A stretch of 10,289 nt of DNA from assembly GCA_945788485.1 (NCBI GenBank), contig CALZMB010000063.1, positions 1-10,289 on the forward strand, given 5' to 3'. A program made the translations under genes and the position numbers. Below, in pieces: positions 4,968-10,289 of this stretch. The notes beneath the pieces were generated by a model. That model saw only the letters and a list, made by a program, of their open reading frames with translations, made no database searches and was not told where the DNA came from. Each line of letters opens with the position of its first letter. The stretch's first letter is position 1. The DNA is from an uncultured bacterium. Its GTDB lineage: Bacteria; Bacteroidota; Bacteroidia; Bacteroidales; Bacteroidaceae.

Positions 4968-6908
4968 TTAGCAGGTGTATGTTTCGAGCAGTTTTGACAT
5001 CCGCAGCAGGGCGGCGACATTCATGGCGAAAGCTGAGCCGCCGCGGCCAGAGAACGGCGGGTTGCCGTCGAAGAGCTCGGGCATGGTGCCGATGGCGTGG
5101 TAGAACATCTCGTCTTCGAAGCCTACCATCTGTCTGAGCACGAACGAGAGGCGTGAGCGTTTGAAGATCTTGAGCACTGCCTCAAGGTAGAAGCATCCGA
5201 GCCATGGCCATGCAGTGCCTTGATGGTAAGCCCAGTCGCGCTGGTTCTGTGTGCCGACATAAAGCGGGTTGTAGGCACCGCTCTTCGGCGAGAGGGAGCG
5301 CAGGCCTTTGGGAGTGAGAAGCTCGCGTGTGCAGAAGTCGAGGACGGACTTCTGCTGCTCGGGAAGGAGCGGGGAGTATTCGAGCGCGACGGCGAACACC
5401 ATGTTGGGGCGCACCTCGACATTCGGCACACCGTTATCGACATAGTCCCACAGGTAGCCGCTCTCGTTGACGAAGACGCTGCGGAAAGCTTCGGCAACGC
5501 GCTGAGCCTCAGCTTCCATCTGCTGCACGGTGCCGCTGTCGCCGCGTTTCTCTGCCATGTTGGCAGCGAAGCGGAGAGTGTTGTACCACAGGGCGTTGAT
5601 CTCTACGACGAAGCCCGAGCGCGGGATGACGGGTTTGCCATAGACGCTGGAGTTCATCCATGTCATGGAGCGCTCATGGCCATCGATGGCGAGGAGACGG
5701 TTGTCGGAGACGGTGATGTTGGGATGCCGGCCGGAGAGGATGGTCTGGATGATGTTGTCGAGAAGGGGGCCGTAGAGGCGGTGGCACTGCTCGCGGCCCA
5801 CCTTGCGGGCATATTGCTGTATTGCCCATGCTGCCCAAAGCGGCACGTCAGGCTGCTCTATCTCTGCTATGTCATACTGCAGCGGCTTGCCGATGAGAAA
5901 ATCGTCGAGGGCCTGGCCTGCGGTCTTCATGAAGAGCTCGAACCGCCCGACGTCTTCGATGGCGAGCGTCAGGCCGGGCAGGGAGATGAAGGTGTCGCGG
6001 GCGCGGCATTTGAACCACGGGTAACCCGCAAGGATATAGTCGCCGTCTGGCTTGTTGATGAAGAACTGGTGGGCGGAGGAGATGAGGGTGTGGTAGAAGT
6101 TGTCGCGCGGCGGACGGCTTGCCGTCTCGCTGTCGAAGAGTTTCTTCAGAGATGCCGCCTTGGATTTTGTGGTGGAACCGGCGAAGACGATGCTCTCGCC
6201 CTTCTTTATCTCCATCTCGAAATAGCCGGGGACGTAGAGGTCTTCCTTGTAGGCATAGCCGCGCTCCTGCTCTTTCGGATATTCGATGCCGCGATACCAG
6301 TCGGGGGAGAAATGGAATGTGTTTTTCTTCGAGAACTGCATATACAGGCGCGGGTAGCCTTTGTACATGCAGGTGGAGATGCCGTTCTCCACCTCGCGGT
6401 AGTCGCGCGACGCTACGCCGTTCTCATGCGCGAGGTCGTTGACGTTGCGGAAAGCGAGGAAGGGACGGAAGCGCAGTAACGTCTGCGAGGTGCCCTCTTC
6501 GAGGGTGTAGCGCAGCAGGATGCGGTCTTCATGGTGCTGGAAGATGAGCTCTTTGCGCAGGACGACGCCTCCAACGCGGTAGATGGTGGTGGGCACGATG
6601 TCGCAGTTGAAGCTGCGGATGTATTTGTGCCCGTTAGGCGAATAGGCGTTGCCTTGATATTTGTGCAGGCCGAGATTGAACTCCACGTCGTGTTGCACCA
6701 CGCTGCAGTCGAGCGACGAGAGCAATACGTGGTTGTCATCGTCAATCTCGGGCACAGGCGTGACAAGCAGGCCGTGATATTTGCGGGTGTTGCAATCGAC
6801 GAGTGTCGAGCAGCTGTAGGCGCCCGAACGGTTGGTGCGGAGCAACTCTTTCTGCATCACTGCCTGAAGGTTGGTCATGGTGGCCCTTTCAAACTTCAGA
6901 TAACTCAT
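4968..6908 (-). CDS. Amylo-alpha-1,6-glucosidase-type glycogen debranching protein
   Basis: A 646-residue protein from the ATG at 6908 (MSYLKFERATMTNLQ). An in-frame ATG at 6971 is rejected because it falls inside the promoter box at 6969-6976. The N-terminal domain (about 1-250) has the family start NRSGAYSCSTLVDCNTRKYHGLL (26-48). The C-terminal (alpha/alpha)6 domain has AGYPWF (294-299), VEINALWYN (435-443), RPNMVFAVALEYSP (500-513), LLTPKGLRSLSP (530-541), RDWAYHQGTAWPW (557-569) and PELFDG (610-615). It should remove alpha-1,6-linked glucose branches during glycogen turnover in the cytosol. Two motifs differ from those I expect: WGRD is RARD (302-305), and the TWMD site carries Asn419 (TWMN), where an acid is normally present. 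Whether this is usual for the Bacteroidota branch I cannot tell. It is first in a three-gene glycogen operon. Confidence 0.92.
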   Translation of the reverse strand: MSYLKFERATMTNLQAVMQKELLRTNRSGAYSCSTLVDCNTRKYHGLLVTPVPEIDDDNHVLLSSLDCSVVQHDVEFNLGLHKYQGNAYSPNGHKYIRSFNCDIVPTTIYRVGGVVLRKELIFQHHEDRILLRYTLEEGTSQTLLRFRPFLAFRNVNDLAHENGVASRDYREVENGISTCMYKGYPRLYMQFSKKNTFHFSPDWYRGIEYPKEQERGYAYKEDLYVPGYFEMEIKKGESIVFAGSTTKSKAASLKKLFDSETASRPPRDNFYHTLISSAHQFFINKPDGDYILAGYPWFKCRARDTFISLPGLTLAIEDVGRFELFMKTAGQALDDFLIGKPLQYDIAEIEQPDVPLWAAWAIQQYARKVGREQCHRLYGPLLDNIIQTILSGRHPNITVSDNRLLAIDGHERSMTWMNSSVYGKPVIPRSGFVVEINALWYNTLRFAANMAEKRGDSGTVQQMEAEAQRVAEAFRSVFVNESGYLWDYVDNGVPNVEVRPNMVFAVALEYSPLLPEQQKSVLDFCTRELLTPKGLRSLSPKSGAYNPLYVGTQNQRDWAYHQGTAWPWLGCFYLEAVLKIFKRSRLSFVLRQMVGFEDEMFYHAIGTMPELFDGNPPFSGRGGSAFAMNVAALLRMSKLLETYTC

Positions 6909-6968
6909 AAGCGTATGGTTAAGGTTGTGTATTTGATGGTTTATGAATAGTATAGTTAGTTTATACGG

Positions 6969-7000
6969 CAAAGTTAGTAAAAAATACTTAGACGTGGAAA
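6969..7000 (-). promoter_or_regulatory. Promoter of the glycogen operon
   Basis: The minus strand reads TAACTTTG at 6976-6969, matching the Bacteroidota -7 consensus TAnnTTTG. TTTCC lies 19 bases upstream (7000-6996) as a weak -33 match to TTTG. Transcription would begin near 6962, leaving about a 55-base leader before the ATG at 6908. It follows the miaA terminator, so the glycogen genes are probably a separate transcription unit. Confidence 0.6.
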
Positions 7001-7105
7001 GAAAAAAGTGTGTTTTTTTCGGTTTGTATGTGTTTTTTGCGGATTATGAAACGATTTTGGCAAAAAAATGCCCGTTTTCTTGTGCAATTGTTTGCATTTG
7101 GGTGT

Positions 7106-7142
7106 AAAAAAAAGTTGACCGCCCTTGCATGGCCGGTCAACT
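7106..7142 (-). terminator. Intrinsic terminator of the aroB-rsmA-PPTase-miaA operon
   Basis: AGTTGACCG (7113-7121) is perfectly complementary to CGGTCAACT (7134-7142) around a 12-base loop. On the minus strand the stem is followed by eight T (A at 7106-7113). It begins two bases past the miaA stop codon. Stem, loop and T run are all canonical. Confidence 0.92.
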
Positions 7143-7144
7143 CG

Positions 7145-8089
7145 TCATATGTTCAGAAGTGTTATGATGTCTTCCACACGGCGGCTGAGGGGTTGTGTGC
7201 CGTCAATCCAGTGTATGGTGACGCCGCGTCGTTCCATGCCTCGGAACCATGTCATCTGCCGTTTCGCGAACTGGTGTATGTGTATCTCTAACTGCGTGAG
7301 CATGTCGTCGTAGGAACGTTGCCCGATGACGTATTCCGTGACATATTTGTATTCGAGACCATAATATATGAGGTCTTCTGCCGCGACGCCCTCGTCAAGC
7401 AGACGGCGTATCTCGTCTGTCATGCCTTCGCCGATGCGTTGTCTGAGGCGCGCTGAGATGCGTTCGCGGCGCACATCGCGCGGGATGTCAACGCCGACAA
7501 CGAGTGTGGGGATGTCGGGGAAGGGGCGGTCGGCGACGGGATGGAGAGCGTTGTATTGCTCAATCTCTATGGCGCGAATGGCGCGTTGCGGCGAATCGAC
7601 ATCGGTCTTGTTGTGCATGTCAGAGTGGTTCTGCTCTTTCAGACGCATGAGGATGGCGGTCAGCTCGTCCATCGTCTTCTGCGACAGTTCTTCGCGCAGA
7701 GCCTCGTTTTTCGGAACGGGGGACAGGTTGTAGTTCCTCACGACGGATTCGACATATAGCCCCGAGCCGCCGCAGAGGATAGGGAGGGCATGGCGGCTGC
7801 CAATGTCGGCGTATGCCTTCAGGAAATCTTCCTGAAAACGGAAGATGTTATATTTCTCGCCGGGGTCGCAGATGTCTATGAGATGGTAGGGGATGTCGAG
7901 GACGGTGTCGCCGTCATGGACGCGGTAGTCGCAGAGGTCTTTGCCTGTGCCGATGTCCATGCCGCGATATACCTGGCGCGAATCGCCCGAGATGATTTCG
8001 GCAGAGATGCCGCGGCGTGTGAGAGTGGCGGCGACATGGGCGGCGAGCGATGTCTTGCCGCTGGCTGTGGGACCTATGATGGTGAGCAT
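7145..8089 (-). CDS. miaA: tRNA dimethylallyltransferase
   Basis: A 314-residue enzyme that transfers a dimethylallyl group to N6 of A37 in tRNAs reading codons beginning with U. The ATG at 8089 places the P-loop GPTASGKT at residues 6-13, as usual. The in-frame ATG at 8185 would add 32 unlike residues and overlap the previous gene, so it is rejected. Other landmarks are DSRQVY (36-41) with the active-site Asp36, GMDIGTGKD (43-51), PYHLID (67-72), CGGSGLYVES (106-115) and the C-terminal KRQMTWFRG (276-284). Several motifs deviate from the commonest MiaA form (GTGKD rather than GTAKP, and DSPQRAIRAIE in the insertion domain), so this may be the more divergent of the two MiaA copies that Bacteroidota often carry. 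It is last in its operon, 64 bases after the PPTase gene, and followed at once by an intrinsic terminator. Confidence 0.95.
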   Translation of the reverse strand: MLTIIGPTASGKTSLAAHVAATLTRRGISAEIISGDSRQVYRGMDIGTGKDLCDYRVHDGDTVLDIPYHLIDICDPGEKYNIFRFQEDFLKAYADIGSRHALPILCGGSGLYVESVVRNYNLSPVPKNEALREELSQKTMDELTAILMRLKEQNHSDMHNKTDVDSPQRAIRAIEIEQYNALHPVADRPFPDIPTLVVGVDIPRDVRRERISARLRQRIGEGMTDEIRRLLDEGVAAEDLIYYGLEYKYVTEYVIGQRSYDDMLTQLEIHIHQFAKRQMTWFRGMERRGVTIHWIDGTQPLSRRVEDIITLLNI

Positions 8090-8153
8090 TGGCGTAGGAT
8101 GGTGTGGGTTGGGAATTCGGAATGACGGGTGAGGGAATGCGGACAGGAGAATG

Positions 8154-8768
8154 TCATTGCGAGTGATGGCATGTGGTGCAGACATATCTGCGGGAGAGGT
8201 TGACGGCGGTGCGGAAAGTCACTGCGCCGCTGTGCTGATGAAGGATTCCGGGCAGATTGTCGGTTATCCCTGTTCCGAGAAGCTTGAGCAGAGCCTCTTT
8301 CTTTGTCCAAAGGATGGTGAAGGCGAGGTCTGCCGCTTCAGCAGGAGAGAGGCTGGGATATTCCGGATAGGCGGTGGAGAACAGGCTGGCAAACTCGGTT
8401 TCAGACAATGTGTGCCTTGCCAGGGTCTCGTTGTATCTGCCAAGACTCTCCACGTCAACGCCTACAGGATGGCTGTCAACGGCGCAAGCGACAGCCTGCG
8501 GGCAATGGCTGATGTTGAAATGTATGTCGGGATGTCTTGCCAGAGATGGCTTTCCGTGTTCGCCGATGCACACCTCAATGTCGTCTGTTATGCCATATCT
8601 CTCGGCAAGCATCTCTTGCAACAGGGCGAACGCCAGAGCCGATTGGCGGCGGCAGCGTTCAGACTTATACCTCATCACAACATCCTGACGCCATAGAGGC
8701 AGCCGTCGTATGATGTCAGACATCTCTGAGGGTGTGAGGTCGTCTATGTCGTCGCGTATCTTCAGCAT
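8154..8768 (-). CDS. Sfp-type 4'-phosphopantetheinyl transferase
   Basis: A 204-residue protein with the Sfp-superfamily signature: HFNISHC (83-89), VGVDVE (102-107, metal ligands D105 and E107) and W154-x-K-K-E158-A-x-x-K162. It would move the phosphopantetheine arm of coenzyme A onto a serine of acyl or peptidyl carrier proteins in the cytosol. Length is close to the usual 200-230 residues. No carrier protein or synthase gene is in the window, so the substrate is unknown; it may serve fatty-acid ACP or another pathway. The ATG at 8768 overlaps the rsmA stop by seven bases (ATGCTGA), suggesting translational coupling. The C-terminus (CTTCHHSQ) has two cysteines and two histidines in eight residues, of unknown meaning. 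Confidence 0.9.
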   Translation of the reverse strand: MLKIRDDIDDLTPSEMSDIIRRLPLWRQDVVMRYKSERCRRQSALAFALLQEMLAERYGITDDIEVCIGEHGKPSLARHPDIHFNISHCPQAVACAVDSHPVGVDVESLGRYNETLARHTLSETEFASLFSTAYPEYPSLSPAEAADLAFTILWTKKEALLKLLGTGITDNLPGILHQHSGAVTFRTAVNLSRRYVCTTCHHSQ

Positions 8769-9562
8769 ACGTTCAGTTCTGTTTCAACCATGTTTGTCAG
8801 TTCTACGAATTGTGCAACAGTCAGCTGTTCAGGGCGTTTTGTCATTATGTCCTGCGCGAAGAACTCCGGCCTTGCGGGCTTCTCGCTGTTGAAGATCTGT
8901 TTCAGCGATACGCGCAGCATCTTGCGGCGTTGGTTGAAGACAGCCTTCACCACACGTTTGAACAGCTGCTCGTCGCAGCCGAGGTCTGTGACCTTGTTGC
9001 GTGTCATGCGTATGACGGCCGACTTTACCTTTGGAGGCGGGTTGAATACCGTTTCGTCAACAGTGAAGAGATACTCCGTGTCGTACCATGCCTGTATCAT
9101 GACAGACAGGATGCCGTAGGCCTTGTTGCCCGGTTCGGACGCTATGCGCAGCGCAACCTCACGCTGTATCATGCCCGTACAGCACGGTATGAGGTCTTTG
9201 TTGTCAAGCATCTTGAAGAATATCTGCGAAGAGATGTCGTAAGGATAGTTCCCTGTCAGCACAAACTGCTTTCCGCCGAACACCTCGCGGAGGTCCATGC
9301 GGAGGAAGTCTCCGGAGATTATCTGCGGCTGGAAGTCCGGCCATCGCTCGTTGAGATAAGCCACGCTCTCCTTGTCTATCTCCACCACCTTGAACGGACG
9401 GGGCTTCTGCTTGAGATACTGCGTCATCACACCCATGCCCGGACCGATTTCCAGGACTGGTATTTCTGGATATGCATCGACGGTGTCGGCGATGCGCCGC
9501 GCGATGCCGAGGTCTGTGAGGAAGTGCTGGCCGAGCTGCTTCTTTGCTTTTACTTGTCTCAT
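8762..9562 (-). CDS. rsmA: 16S rRNA (adenine1518/1519-N6)-dimethyltransferase
   Basis: A 266-residue RsmA/KsgA protein, which dimethylates two adjacent adenines in helix 45 of 16S rRNA using S-adenosylmethionine late in small-subunit assembly. Seen motifs: KKQLGQHFL (7-15), the SAM-binding EIGPGMGVMT (38-47), acidic EID (61-63) and SGDFLRMD (83-90). The catalytic motif is GNYPY (104-108), a Tyr replacing the commoner Leu of NLPY, and VFNPPPKVKSAV lies at 172-183. Length is normal for the family. The ATG at 9562 places GQHFL where expected. It lies 11 bases after the aroB stop and overlaps the PPTase start, so it is embedded in an operon. Confidence 0.97.
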   Translation of the reverse strand: MRQVKAKKQLGQHFLTDLGIARRIADTVDAYPEIPVLEIGPGMGVMTQYLKQKPRPFKVVEIDKESVAYLNERWPDFQPQIISGDFLRMDLREVFGGKQFVLTGNYPYDISSQIFFKMLDNKDLIPCCTGMIQREVALRIASEPGNKAYGILSVMIQAWYDTEYLFTVDETVFNPPPKVKSAVIRMTRNKVTDLGCDEQLFKRVVKAVFNQRRKMLRVSLKQIFNSEKPARPEFFAQDIMTKRPEQLTVAQFVELTNMVETELNVC

Positions 9563-9573
9563 GTCTTTGGCGT

Positions 9574-10289
9574 TTAGTTTTCTCTGTAGAAGTCAAGGGC
9601 CTCGTAGATCTCGTCTCTTGTGGCAGTCTGGTTGATTTCTATTCCGCCGACGGATGAGAGGAGCGTGAAGTTTATGATGCCGGCAGTGTTCTTCTTGTCG
9701 TGCGTCATAAGCTCAAAGAGGGTGGGGTAGTCGTCGCAAGTGACAGCCATCTTGCCGTAGCAGTCGTTTATGTAGCGGACTGTCGTGTGCATAATGTCCG
9801 TAGGGAATCCCGCCTTCACGCACGAGAGGTACAGCTCGCAGACTATTCCGTAAGCCACTGCATAGCCGTGAGGTATAGGCGTTATCCCGGCAGCCTGTTT
9901 CCCGTCGATGCGTCTGCCGTGGCTCATAGCGAAGCTCTCGAATGCGTGTCCGACGGTGTGTCCGAGGTTCAGGGCCTTCCGCAGACCATGTTCGAGAGGG
10001 TCTATCTCCACCACGTGTTCTTTCACAGCCACCGATTCTGCCACCATGCGTTGGAGAGCCGTCAGGTCAGGCCGGCTTATGTCAAACTCCACCAGCTCTT
10101 TCCACATGTCTGTGGTGTCAGGGTTGATGAGTCCGTGTTTCAGCATCTCGGCATAGCCGGAGCGCATCTCTGTGTCGGAGAGCGTATCGAGGAACTGTGT
10201 GTCGAGAATCACGACATCCGATGTGTTGAACACTCCCACCTCGTTTTTCAGCCCTCCGAAGTTGATGCCTGTCTTTCCTCCCACCGAAG
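9574..10289 (-). CDS. aroB: 3-dehydroquinate synthase, C-terminal two thirds (5' end outside window)
   Basis: The frame is open to the right edge; about 238 of an expected 350 or so residues are visible. The enzyme converts DAHP to 3-dehydroquinate, the second step of the shikimate pathway, using NAD and a divalent metal. The visible part begins in SVGGKTGINFGGLKN, which binds substrate and is always internal in AroB, so the GTG at 10284 is not a start. GYAEMLKHGLI carries the metal-binding Glu, while LNLGHTVGHAFE and PHGYAVAYGI supply the metal-binding His residues. DKKN and the C-terminal SSVGG complete the pattern. It ends with TAA at 9576-9574, 11 bases before rsmA, the next gene of the same operon. 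Confidence 0.96.
   Translation of the reverse strand, partial: SVGGKTGINFGGLKNEVGVFNTSDVVILDTQFLDTLSDTEMRSGYAEMLKHGLINPDTTDMWKELVEFDISRPDLTALQRMVAESVAVKEHVVEIDPLEHGLRKALNLGHTVGHAFESFAMSHGRRIDGKQAAGITPIPHGYAVAYGIVCELYLSCVKAGFPTDIMHTTVRYINDCYGKMAVTCDDYPTLFELMTHDKKNTAGIINFTLLSSVGGIEINQTATRDEIYEALDFYREN

Noticed and set aside
5220..6479. Plus-strand frame of 419 codons opposite the debranching gene
   Set aside because: Antisense shadow caused by GC-biased codon use in the real gene; its sequence shows no domain or plausible fold.
6909..6971. Upstream in-frame ATG at 6971 adding 21 residues to the debranching protein
   Set aside because: The extension (MPYKLTILFINHQIHN...) is unlike the family and its start overlaps the TAACTTTG promoter box; MSYLKFERATM at 6908 matches the usual N-terminus.
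7059..7073. Small inverted repeat GGCA-A6-TGCC in the glycogen promoter region
   Set aside because: Only four base pairs, embedded in A/T-rich sequence with no upstream plus-strand gene to terminate.
8090..8153. Short repeated GGAAT-like words in the PPTase-miaA spacer
   Set aside because: Copies are short and imperfect, with no symmetry or hairpin strong enough to suggest a site.
8090..8185. Upstream ATG at 8185 adding 32 residues to MiaA
   Set aside because: It overlaps the PPTase 3' end and pushes the P-loop from residue 6 to about 38; the family starts just before the P-loop.
10282..10284. GTG at 10284 as an aroB start
   Set aside because: It lies inside the SVGGKTGINF substrate-binding motif, which is internal in all AroB proteins; the frame stays open to the window edge.

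Overview
The window looks like a chromosomal stretch from a Prevotella-type bacterium (phylum Bacteroidota). The basis is protein family types (a GT4 + GH57 + amylo-1,6-glucosidase glycogen cluster, and a two-receiver protein resembling the N-terminus of Bacteroidota PEP-synthase-like proteins), two TAACTTTG boxes matching the Bacteroidota -7 consensus TAnnTTTG, and mostly absent Shine-Dalgarno sites. All confidently called genes are on the minus strand and are described here in transcription order, from high to low coordinates. No mobile element, CRISPR array, tRNA or rRNA was seen.

Housekeeping operon (10289 to 7145): the 3' part of aroB (3-dehydroquinate synthase, cut by the window edge), rsmA (16S rRNA dimethyladenosine transferase), an Sfp-type 4'-phosphopantetheinyl transferase overlapping rsmA by 7 bases, and miaA (tRNA dimethylallyltransferase). 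It closes with a textbook intrinsic terminator at 7106-7142.

Glycogen operon (6908 to 2156): after a 236-base gap with a Bacteroidota-type promoter come an amylo-alpha-1,6-glucosidase-type debranching protein, a GT4 glycosyltransferase probably acting as the glycogen synthase, and a GH57 alpha-amylase-like protein with a lysine-rich repetitive tail. A strong composite hairpin at 2074-2112 ends the unit. The GH57 protein lacks both expected catalytic residues. The debranching protein has substitutions in two motifs usually conserved in its family. The operon may therefore make glycogen with non-catalytic or re-purposed partner proteins.

Intergenic region (about 1160-2073): largely non-coding but structured. 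It holds a 22-base tandem repeat, a perfect odd palindrome, a long imperfect stem-loop, a terminator-like hairpin next to a TAACTTTG box, and one weakly supported plus-strand ORF for a small two-helix membrane protein.

Left edge (1159 to 1): the first 386 codons of a minus-strand protein with two receiver-like domains, probably the regulatory N-terminus of a PEP/pyruvate-binding (PEP synthase-like) protein. Together the window links central carbon (PEP), glycogen storage and shikimate/translation genes. Only the glycogen genes form an evident functional unit.
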